Source: an uncultured Burkholderiales bacterium (lineage in GTDB: Bacteria; Pseudomonadota; Gammaproteobacteria; Burkholderiales; Burkholderiaceae_C). From it: a stretch of 6,583 nt of DNA. A model generated the notes under the pieces. The model ran no database searches. It worked only from the letters and a program-made list of their open reading frames with translations, and was not told where the DNA came from. The stretch is taken from positions 1-6,583 of the forward strand of contig CAIYFE010000009.1 of the NCBI GenBank assembly GCA_903925445.1, in the 5' to 3' direction. Below are positions 1 through 5,401 of the stretch, one piece after another. The position numbers and the translations under genes are program-made. How positions within the stretch are numbered: position 1 is the stretch's first letter; each line of letters opens with the position of its first letter.

Positions 1-37
1 ACACATCTCTTATCGAGATTGAATATTTAGCGGTCAT
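1..37 (-). CDS. Possible 5' end of a divergent gene (LacI-like N-terminus?), partial
   Basis: On the minus strand an ATG at 37-35 opens a frame that stays open to the window edge and reads MTAKYSISIRDV. The ending S-I-S-I-R-D-V resembles the start of the LacI-family helix-turn-helix (typically 'x-I-x-D-V-A-x-x-A-G-V-S'), which would make this a divergently transcribed regulator of the ABC cassette. Only 12 codons are visible. There is no clear Shine-Dalgarno sequence, and the ATA and AGA codons are unlike those of the genes downstream. A chance open frame is at least as likely. The next bases beyond the window would decide it. Confidence 0.2.
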   Translation of the reverse strand, partial: MTAKYSISIRDV

Positions 38-217
38 TTTTATTCATATATTCAATATAAAAAATTATTCTCAAAAATAAGTAGGAAATAAGTTCCTGTA
101 AATGCTCGCCCTGCCATTGGATTTTTCACACGCCAAAAGCAACGGCTCCTTGTCCCGTGTATGAGCTTTTGAGCTGCTGCAATGCTCGAAAAAAAATCAC
201 CACAAAAGTGCACTCCC

Positions 218-262
218 CAATTTCGCGCACAATTTGCACCATGGCTGACGCAATTTGGCGCA
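218..262. repeat. Imperfect direct repeat CAATTTsGCGCA upstream of promoter
   Basis: CAATTTCGCGCA at 218-229 and CAATTTGGCGCA at 251-262 match at 11 of 12 positions and are 33 bp apart start to start, about three helical turns. A third shorter CAATTTGCA lies at 230-238. The spacing and the position just upstream of the sigma-54-type promoter suit tandem activator or regulator sites. That is inference; the copies are short and could be chance. Confidence 0.35.
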
Positions 263-264
263 AG

Positions 265-274
265 TTGTATACAA
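265..274. promoter_or_regulatory. Perfect palindrome TTGTATACAA, operator candidate
   Basis: A perfect 10-bp palindrome ends 5 bp before the -24 element of the sigma-54-type promoter. It is enclosed by the inverted pair GCAATTTG (250-257) / CAAATTGC (287-294), whose centre (272) nearly coincides with the palindrome centre (269.5). Palindromes of this style are typical of dimeric GntR-type regulators, but no regulator gene is in view. The same bases include a weak sigma-70 option (CTGACG 245-250, 17-bp spacer, TATACA 268-273), so a repressor site over a second promoter is also possible. Confidence 0.45.
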
Positions 275-279
275 AACGC

Positions 280-295
280 TGGCACTCAAATTGCA
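280..295 (+). promoter_or_regulatory. Sigma-54 (RpoN) promoter, -24/-12 type
   Basis: The sequence reads TGGCAC, five bases, TTGCA. The consensus is TGGCACG-N4-TTGCW. The invariant GG (281-282) and GC (293-294) are exactly 12 bp apart, and the only deviation in the core is T for G at 286. Transcription would start near 306, giving a leader of about 40 bases before the ATG at 345, with GGAG at 336-339 as ribosome binding site. Sigma-54 promoters need an enhancer-binding activator such as NtrC. TGCAC-type half-sites occur at 209-214 and 235-240, but no full NtrC site is evident. Nitrogen-responsive expression of the ABC cassette is the natural inference. Confidence 0.72.
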
Positions 296-344
296 AGATA
301 CGCAGCATCTTTCACATCTGTTATTTCAGAACCTCGGAGCTTTC

Positions 345-1382
345 ATGACTAAACGCACCTTTCTTCAAACCGCATTGGCCATTGGCTTGGCTATTGGCTT
401 TGGCGCGACGCACGCCCAGAGCATGACGCCCATTAAATTTCAGCTCGATTGGCGTTTTGAAGGCCCCGCCGCCTTGTTTTTGGTACCTGCTGCCAAAGGC
501 TATTTCAAAGATGCCAAGTTGGATGTGGCAGTGGATGCGGGCAACGGTTCTGGCGGTGCGGTCACACGCGTGGCTTCTGGCACGTACGACATGGGATTTG
601 CTGATTTGGCAGCACTGATGGAGTTCAACGCCAACAACCCCGATGCGCCCAACAAACCCGTGGCGGTGATGGTGGTCTACAACAACACCCCCTCGTCGGT
701 GATGGCCTTGAAAAAATCGGGCATCAAAACACCAGCCGACTTGAGCGGTAAAAAACTTGGCGCTCCTGTGTTCGATGCGGGACGCCGCGCCTTCCCGATT
801 TTTGCCAAGGCCAACGGCATCACCAATGTGGCTTGGACAGCGATGGATCCACCGCTGCGCGAGACCATGTTGGTGCGGGGCGACATCGATGCCATCACGG
901 GCTTTACCTTCACTTCGCTGCTCAATCTTGAAGCGCGTGGCGTCAAAACTGACGATGTAGTGGTGTTGCAATACCCCGACTACGGCGTGAAGTTGTACGG
1001 CAACGTGATCATCGCCTCGCCTAAATTGATCAAAGAAAATCCAGCCGCAGTGAAAGCCTTTTTGGCCGCTTTTGCCAAAGGCATGAAAGATGTGATTGCC
1101 GATCCCAAAGCCGCCATTGAGACTGTGAAAGCCCGCGACGGCATCATCAACACCGAGCTGGAAACGCGTCGTTTGCAATTGGCGATTGACACCGTCATCA
1201 ACAGCCCAGACGCCCGCGCGGAAGGCTTTGGGCAAATCAAAGCGCCTCGCTTGGCGCTGATGGCTTCGCAAGTGTCTGACGCCTTTGGCACCAAAACCCG
1301 CATCAACCCCGATGTGATTTGGAACGGCAGCTTCTTGCCCAGCGCCAAAGAATTGGACGTTTTACCCAAGCCCAAAAAGTGA
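345..1382 (+). CDS. ABC transporter periplasmic substrate-binding protein, NMT1/THI5/SsuA-like
   Basis: The product is 345 aa. I chose the ATG at 345 because GGAG lies 5 bases upstream and the protein then starts with a normal signal peptide: MTKR, a hydrophobic core at about residues 6-20, and a likely cut after A24 (ATHA|QS). An in-frame ATG at 255 would put 30 non-signal residues in front and would lie upstream of the sigma-54 promoter. The mature start 'IKFQLDW' and 'GYFKDAKLDVAVDAGNGSGG' followed by 'VASGTYDMGFAD' match the pattern of NMT1/THI5-like type 2 binding proteins, which capture small organic ligands (HMP and other pyrimidines, riboflavin, sulfonates, nitrate) in the periplasm. 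Later 'MDPPLRETMLVRGDIDAITG' is also typical. The length is usual for the family. It is the first gene of a three-gene importer cassette. The ligand is not predictable; a nitrogenous compound is suggested by the promoter. Confidence 0.9.
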   Translation: MTKRTFLQTALAIGLAIGFGATHAQSMTPIKFQLDWRFEGPAALFLVPAAKGYFKDAKLDVAVDAGNGSGGAVTRVASGTYDMGFADLAALMEFNANNPDAPNKPVAVMVVYNNTPSSVMALKKSGIKTPADLSGKKLGAPVFDAGRRAFPIFAKANGITNVAWTAMDPPLRETMLVRGDIDAITGFTFTSLLNLEARGVKTDDVVVLQYPDYGVKLYGNVIIASPKLIKENPAAVKAFLAAFAKGMKDVIADPKAAIETVKARDGIINTELETRRLQLAIDTVINSPDARAEGFGQIKAPRLALMASQVSDAFGTKTRINPDVIWNGSFLPSAKELDVLPKPKK

Positions 1383-1396
1383 GCGGGTCAAACGCA

Positions 1397-2197
1397 ATGC
1401 GCAACGAAAATTTTGTTGACTTCCAAAATGTCTGGCTGGCCTACAACGATGAGTTGCTGGCTCAAAACCACTTCGCGGTGGAAGACATTCACTTGCAAGT
1501 CAAGCAAGGCGAGTTCATCGCCATCGTGGGCCCTTCAGGCTGCGGCAAATCGACCTTCATGAAGCTGACCACTGGGTTGCGCAAACCCAGCAAAGGCCGC
1601 ATTTTGGTGGATGGCCAGCCCGTGGACGGTCCGCTCAAAATCAGTGGCATGGCGTTTCAAGCGCCTTCGCTTTTGCCTTGGCGTACCACGCTGGACAACG
1701 TGCTGCTGCCTTTAGAAATTGTTGAACCTTACCGCAGCCAATTCAAAGCCAAACGCGCCGAGTTCGAGGCGCGAGCCATTGACTTGCTCAAAAGCGTGGG
1801 CTTGGGTGGTTACGAACGCAAGTTTCCTTGGCAGCTGTCGGGCGGTATGCAGCAACGCGCCAGCATTTGTCGAGCCCTGATTCATGAGCCCAAGATGCTG
1901 CTCTTGGACGAGCCTTTTGGCGCCCTGGATGCCTTCACCCGAGAAGAACTTTGGTGCACCTTGCGCGACTTGTGGACGGAGCGCAAATTCAACGTGATTT
2001 TGGTCACCCACGATTTGCGTGAATCGGTCTTCTTGGCTGACACGGTGTACGTCATGAGCAAGAGCCCAGGTCGGTTTGTGGTCAAACGTCACATCGACTT
2101 ACCCCGTCCGCGTGATTTAGAGGTGACTTACACCCCCGCTTTCAGCGACATCGTGCATGAACTGCGCGGCCACATTGGTGCGATTCGAAAATCATGA
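1397..2197 (+). CDS. ABC transporter ATP-binding protein (nitrate/sulfonate/taurine class)
   Basis: This 266-aa cytoplasmic ATPase drives import through the permease encoded next. All motifs are intact: Walker A GPSGCGKST (45-53), Q-loop Q88 in 'MAFQAPSLLPWRT', signature LSGGMQQR (147-154), Walker B MLLLDEP (167-173) with D-loop GALD (175-178), and the switch histidine H205 in 'LVTHD'. 'PSLLPWRTTLDNV' is characteristic of the TauB/SsuB/NrtD class. The start at 1397 lies 14 bp after the binding-protein stop and places the ABC domain at the usual distance; the frame extends back to 1319, but only inside the upstream gene. The ribosome binding site is weak, which fits translation coupled to the gene before. 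The stop overlaps the permease start (ATGA, 2194-2197). Confidence 0.94.
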   Translation: MRNENFVDFQNVWLAYNDELLAQNHFAVEDIHLQVKQGEFIAIVGPSGCGKSTFMKLTTGLRKPSKGRILVDGQPVDGPLKISGMAFQAPSLLPWRTTLDNVLLPLEIVEPYRSQFKAKRAEFEARAIDLLKSVGLGGYERKFPWQLSGGMQQRASICRALIHEPKMLLLDEPFGALDAFTREELWCTLRDLWTERKFNVILVTHDLRESVFLADTVYVMSKSPGRFVVKRHIDLPRPRDLEVTYTPAFSDIVHELRGHIGAIRKS

Positions 2198-2961
2198 AGC
2201 AAAAAACTCTTGAACGTTGGGCTCCTTGGGGCTTGTTGGTGCTCACCATCGCCTTGTGGCAGTTGGTGTGCAGCGCCTTTTCGGTGTCTGAATTCATTTT
2301 TCCCAGCCCCTTGCGCATTGCGCAGCAACTGGTGGAGTTCAAAGAAGTCATCGCAGCGCATGCATGGCGCACTTTTTGGGTCACGATGGCGGGCTTTGGC
2401 ATTGCCATTGTGGTGGGCGTGTTGCTGGGCTTTGTCATCGGCAGCTCGCGCCTGGCCTATGCGGCGGTGTATCCCTTGATGACTGGATTCAATGCCTTGC
2501 CCAAAGCCGCCTTTGTGCCCATCTTGGTCGTTTGGTTTGGCATTGGCATTGGGCCTGCGATTTTGACCGCGTTTTTGATCAGCTTCTTCCCCATCATGGT
2601 CAACATCGCCACGGGTTTGGCGACCTTGGAGCCCGAGCTGGAAGATGTGTTGCGGGTCTTGGGCGCTAAACGCTGGGATGTGTTGGTCAAAGTTGGACTG
2701 CCTCGATCCATGCCTTACTTTTATGGCTCGCTCAAAGTGGCCATCACCTTGGCGTTTGTCGGCACCACCGTGTCTGAAATGACAGCCGCCAACGAAGGCA
2801 TTGGCTATTTGCTGATCTCGGCCGGCTCGGCCATGCAAATGGGTTTGGCGTTTGGCGGTCTGGTGGTGGTGGGCGCGATGGCCATGGTCATGTATGAGCT
2901 GTTCAGCTACATCGAGAAACACACCACCGCGTGGGCGCACCGTGGTTCGCAAAACGATTGA
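2194..2961 (+). CDS. ABC transporter permease (TauC/SsuC-like, BPD_transp_1)
   Basis: This 255-aa inner-membrane permease has about six hydrophobic segments (roughly residues 12-30, 62-84, 98-117, 119-140, 180-197, 217-240). The cytoplasmic EAA loop that contacts the ATPase lies at about 146-174 and carries the conserved pattern 'LEDVLRVLGAKRW...KVGLPRSMP' with G157 and the L-P pair at 169-170. 'FIFPSPLRI' near residue 35 and 'NALPKAAFVPILVVWFGIG' near 100 are typical of nitrate/sulfonate/taurine-class permeases. One permease and one ATPase gene imply homodimers of each. The 4-bp ATGA overlap indicates translational coupling. It is the last gene of the cassette and is followed by an AT-rich hairpin. 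Confidence 0.93.
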   Translation: MKQKTLERWAPWGLLVLTIALWQLVCSAFSVSEFIFPSPLRIAQQLVEFKEVIAAHAWRTFWVTMAGFGIAIVVGVLLGFVIGSSRLAYAAVYPLMTGFNALPKAAFVPILVVWFGIGIGPAILTAFLISFFPIMVNIATGLATLEPELEDVLRVLGAKRWDVLVKVGLPRSMPYFYGSLKVAITLAFVGTTVSEMTAANEGIGYLLISAGSAMQMGLAFGGLVVVGAMAMVMYELFSYIEKHTTAWAHRGSQND

Positions 2962-2969
2962 TTATTTTG

Positions 2970-3011
2970 TTGTATTTTTTGTTTTAATTTAATAAAAACA
3001 CAAAAATACAA
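2970..3011. terminator. AT-rich hairpin after the ABC cassette, possible terminator
   Basis: TTGTATTTTT (2970-2979) pairs with AAAAATACAA (3002-3011). With one bulged C at 3001 the stem extends by six more pairs (2980-2985 with 2995-3000), closing on a loop of about 9 bases. It starts 8 bp after the permease stop. The stem is almost all A:T with no GC core and no clean trailing U-run, so it is not a textbook intrinsic terminator. It may still end or process the transcript, or act as a 3' stability element. Confidence 0.4.
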
Positions 3012-3054
3012 GTTTCCGCAATAAGTAGCAAAACTAAAAATTAATCACCAAATT

Positions 3055-3129
3055 TAATAATATCATTCTGCCCAGTGCCAACTTGGGGAAGACAACTCCT
3101 GTTTGGTCATCCAATCAACCACTGGGCGG
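3055..3129 (+). promoter_or_regulatory. Promoter region and structured leader that can hide the ribosome binding site
   Basis: GCCCAGTG (3070-3077) and CACTGGGC (3120-3127) are perfect 8-bp inverted arms, extended to 10 pairs in RNA by T3069-G3128 and C3068-G3129. The right arm contains most of the GGGCGGA ribosome binding site (3124-3130) of the gene starting at 3135. Between the arms two small hairpins are possible: GGGG/CTCC (3085-3088 with 3096-3099) and TTGG/CCAA (3103-3106 with 3111-3114), so the leader could fold as a three-way junction. TAATAT at 3058-3063 would serve as a -10 box, placing the RNA start near 3070, at the base of the stem; no good -35 is seen. I recognise no known riboswitch class. 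Confidence 0.4.
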
Positions 3130-3134
3130 AATGT

Positions 3135-3740
3135 ATGGACACTTCTCACGAACTTGCAGCTGACGCGCCTCGCTTAGGCCCCAACTTCAGCGACAAAGTT
3201 TTCTTGCTGTTTTTGGTCGCAATCTTGGTCGCCGTGACCTTGCTGGGCATCAAAAACTACCAAGAAGGCCTCAAAACAGAAAAAACCAAGGAAAACGGCG
3301 AAACCTGGTTGGCCTGGATGACCGAAGCTGCTGAAAAACGCTTCGATGAGGACTACCCCATCCAAGCCTGTAAAGGCGGCATCCAATCGCCCGCCGATGC
3401 GCTCAAACACCCAACTGCCAAGTCAAAAAATGACGCGCCTGCTTTGGGAACTTGGGGCGCTTGTTACCAATATTTGATGACCCAAACGCCGTTGAAGGAT
3501 TTGCGCAATCCCTTCACCGATGAGTTGCCGCAAATGATTGCTCAGTGTTCTACCGCTGACATCAGCACCGCAGGCGCGATTGTTTTGGAAAACTTGGTGG
3601 CCACCCCGCTGGGATCGGCCACGCCTTTTGTGGCCAAGCAATTGGTCGATACAGATCCCATTGACTACAAGATGCAAATTCGCCTGACCGTTTGCGACAA
3701 GGGCGGCGACAACATCAAAGTCAGCGAATTTGATTTCTGA
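3135..3740 (+). CDS. Unknown single-pass membrane protein with Cys-containing extracytoplasmic domain
   Basis: The product is 201 aa and I do not recognise the family. The ATG at 3135 is preferred because GGCGGA ends 4 bases upstream; the in-frame ATG at 3075 lies in the left arm of the leader hairpin and has no ribosome binding site. A short N-terminus (1-20) precedes one hydrophobic helix at about 22-39 ('VFLLFLVAILVAVTLLGI'), then a polar, Lys/Glu-rich helix and a domain of about 150 residues. The charge pattern does not fix the topology strongly, but the four cysteines (79, 110, 138, 187) suggest a periplasmic domain with up to two disulfides. 'LRNPFTDELP' (123-132) and the Cys-containing C-terminus faintly recall pilin-like domains, but no prepilin peptidase site is present. 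It lies 10 bp before a channel gene and is probably co-transcribed with it, so an accessory-subunit role is a reasonable guess. Confidence 0.75.
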   Translation: MDTSHELAADAPRLGPNFSDKVFLLFLVAILVAVTLLGIKNYQEGLKTEKTKENGETWLAWMTEAAEKRFDEDYPIQACKGGIQSPADALKHPTAKSKNDAPALGTWGACYQYLMTQTPLKDLRNPFTDELPQMIAQCSTADISTAGAIVLENLVATPLGSATPFVAKQLVDTDPIDYKMQIRLTVCDKGGDNIKVSEFDF

Positions 3741-3750
3741 GGTCAAGCAC

Positions 3751-5388
3751 ATGGAAAAAACCAAACGCGAATTCATCAAAGACCTCGATATCCACGCCAT
3801 CCTTGGCGAGGAAGAAGAAGCGCAGATTGACAGCAATTTGCCATTTCGCAAGTGGCTTTACTCTTGGCTGCTCGATCCCAACATTCCTGGCAACTATCAC
3901 AAGACCATCGACAAATGGATCAGCATTTTGATCATTGCCAACTTGTTTTCGTTGGTGTTTGAACATGTGCCCGCAGTCTTTGAGCCGCACAAAACCTGGT
4001 TCGAATTCTTTGACATCTTCTCGGTTGCGGTGTTCACGATTGAATACTTGGTTCGCTTTTACTTAGCCCCCGAAGAAGAAGAGTTCAAAGATAAAAAAAT
4101 GGCGCGCTTTGCATTTGTGAGCAGCCCATTTGCCATCATCGACTTCTTGGCTGTTGCGCCGTTTTACCTCAAGTCCTTCATTCCGATTGACTTGCGCGTG
4201 TTGCGGTTCTTGCGGTTGTTGCGGATTCTCAAATTGTTCCGCGTCATCGTGCCGGCTTATCACGAGTTTCAAGAAACGAACAAACATCGCACATTCCGAC
4301 AAAAAATTCACGCCTTGGTTTTTCCAAGCCCTTACGGCGGCGCGATGTTTGAAATTGTCGAAGTGTTCATCGCAATTTGGGTGTTGCTGTCGGTGATCGC
4401 GGTGGTGCTCGAATCGGTGCAGAGCATTGAATATGTGCTCAACCTTCAGTTCGTGATTTTGGATGCCGTGGCCGTGGCCATCTTCACCATCGAGTACAGC
4501 TTGCGGATTTACTCGTGCGTGGAAGAGCCCGGATTCAAAGGCGCCATCGCGGGGCGCTTCAAGCAAGCGCGTTCGCCTTCGACCTTCATTGACTTCATGG
4601 CCATCTTGCCGTTTTTCTTAGAAGTCGTTTTGCACCACTTGTTTGACTTGCGGTTCTTGCGGGTTTTCCGACTGTCGCGGTTGCTCAAACTGACGCGCGG
4701 CAACGATGCCACGGCCATTTTGTTCAAAGTGGTTTCGCGCGAATGGCCGGTGATGAGTGCTTCGGCTTTCATCATGGTGTTGTTGGTGATCTTGACCGCC
4801 AGCTTGGGCTACTTGTTTGAACACGACGCGCAGCCCGACAAATTCGAAAACATTCCAACCTCCATTTATTGGGCGGTCATCACTTTGGCCTCAGTGGGCT
4901 ACGGCGATATTTCGCCCGTGACGCCGATTGGTCGATCACTGACCATCGTGCTGGCCTTGTTGGGCATTGGTATTTTTGCGATTCCTGCGGCGTTGTTGTC
5001 TTCGGCTTTCAGCGATGAATTGGTCAAAGAACGTGACGCCCTCAAAGCCAACTTGTTCAGCATGCTCAAAGACGGCGAAATCAGCGAGCGCGACGCTGGC
5101 ACCATCCGCGCCGAAGCAAAACGCCTGCATTTGTCGCACGAAGAAATCAACGCGCTGATTGAACAAGTCATCAAAGAGCATGAACTGGAAGAGCGCAGTC
5201 CGCTTCCGATTCACAAAATCGGTGAGCGTCCTGAGTTGGCGATTGAGCACTACAAATATTTGCTCAGTCAAATTCGACAACTGGGCATGCACACCAATTC
5301 TGGCCAATTTGAACAAACCGTCCACAGCACCCAGCGACTCAATCAGCATGAGCTGGATCTGTGGAAAAAAATCCAAGCACACCATTAA
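3751..5388 (+). CDS. Voltage-gated K+ channel with two tandem voltage sensors and one pore
   Basis: The product is 545 aa. The ATG at 3751 has GAGG 8 bases upstream; the frame also runs back to a TTG at 3730 with no better signal. Voltage sensor 1: S1 about 54-74, S2 about 85-104 (E98, R102), S3 about 122-142 (D131), S4 about 147-167 with charges at R149, R152, R155, R158, K161, R164. A linker of only about 33 residues follows, too short for S5-pore-S6. Voltage sensor 2: S1 about 200-222, S2 about 231-254 (E248, R252), S3 about 276-296 (D281), S4 with R301, R304, R307, R310, K313, R316. Then S5 (about 335-356), pore helix (about 369-380), filter SVGYGD (381-386) and S6 (about 396-420, with G405, G407 and P412). 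Residues from about 180 onward match a complete ordinary bacterial Kv channel, so the first 170 are an added sensor. The cytoplasmic tail (421-545) starts helical with 'KDGEISERD'. An inner-membrane tetramer with eight sensors is expected; K+ selectivity is inferred from the filter. Confidence 0.92.
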   Translation: MEKTKREFIKDLDIHAILGEEEEAQIDSNLPFRKWLYSWLLDPNIPGNYHKTIDKWISILIIANLFSLVFEHVPAVFEPHKTWFEFFDIFSVAVFTIEYLVRFYLAPEEEEFKDKKMARFAFVSSPFAIIDFLAVAPFYLKSFIPIDLRVLRFLRLLRILKLFRVIVPAYHEFQETNKHRTFRQKIHALVFPSPYGGAMFEIVEVFIAIWVLLSVIAVVLESVQSIEYVLNLQFVILDAVAVAIFTIEYSLRIYSCVEEPGFKGAIAGRFKQARSPSTFIDFMAILPFFLEVVLHHLFDLRFLRVFRLSRLLKLTRGNDATAILFKVVSREWPVMSASAFIMVLLVILTASLGYLFEHDAQPDKFENIPTSIYWAVITLASVGYGDISPVTPIGRSLTIVLALLGIGIFAIPAALLSSAFSDELVKERDALKANLFSMLKDGEISERDAGTIRAEAKRLHLSHEEINALIEQVIKEHELEERSPLPIHKIGERPELAIEHYKYLLSQIRQLGMHTNSGQFEQTVHSTQRLNQHELDLWKKIQAHH

Positions 5389-5401
5389 CCATTGAAGCAC
5401 C

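Larger units (their letters stand above)
38..344. other. Intergenic upstream region with clustered repeats
   Basis: No convincing gene lies here. Bases 38-100 are AT-rich. They contain a 9-bp inverted repeat (ATTGAATAT at 18-26, ATATTCAAT at 48-56), two TATTCA copies 8 bp apart (41-46, 49-54) and a possible minus-strand sigma-70 promoter (TTGAGA at 74-69, 18-bp spacer, TATATG at 50-45). Bases 100-205 show nothing clear apart from an A8 run near 189-196. Bases 205-300 are dense in short repeats: AGTGCACT (207-214), CAATTTCGCGCA (218-229) nearly repeated as CAATTTGGCGCA (251-262), and GCAATTTG (250-257) inverted as CAAATTGC (287-294). The sigma-54 promoter and the TTGTATACAA palindrome are listed separately. 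I found no TPP riboswitch signature. Confidence 0.6.

Noticed and set aside
207..240. NtrC enhancer site
   Set aside because: Only TGCAC half-sites are present; no TGCAC-N5-7-GTGCA dyad with proper spacing is seen.
255..344. Longer N-terminus for the binding protein from ATG 255
   Set aside because: It would place 30 residues before a normal signal peptide and would start upstream of the sigma-54 promoter. ATG 345 has GGAG at proper spacing.
38..344. TPP riboswitch before the THI5-like binding-protein gene
   Set aside because: The conserved CTGAGA and downstream core are absent; thiamine-precursor uptake is therefore not supported.
321..1271. Long minus-strand open frame (316 codons)
   Set aside because: It lies opposite the binding-protein gene and its product is rich in His, Arg and Gln with no domain logic: a shadow frame.
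2128..2952. Minus-strand open frame of 274 codons
   Set aside because: It is opposite the permease; its His/Gln/Arg-rich composition is typical of the antisense of membrane-protein codons.
3075..3134. Upstream ATG 3075 as start of the unknown membrane protein
   Set aside because: No ribosome binding site, and it sits inside the left arm of the leader repeat. ATG 3135 follows GGCGGA.
3131..3163. ATG 3131 opening a 10-codon frame that overlaps the start at 3135
   Set aside because: It directly abuts the GGCGGA site with no spacer and ends after 10 codons.
3174..3254. Type IV prepilin signal in the unknown membrane protein
   Set aside because: The N-terminus has G-P-N-F-S-D before the helix, but no G|F-T-L-x-E arrangement and no Glu at position 5.
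3730..3750. TTG 3730 as start of the double-sensor channel
   Set aside because: ATG 3751 has GAGG 8 bases upstream; TTG 3730 has no better signal.
4063..4566. Minus-strand open frame of 167 codons within the first channel gene
   Set aside because: Antisense shadow of S3-S4 and sensor 2; no start signal and biased composition.
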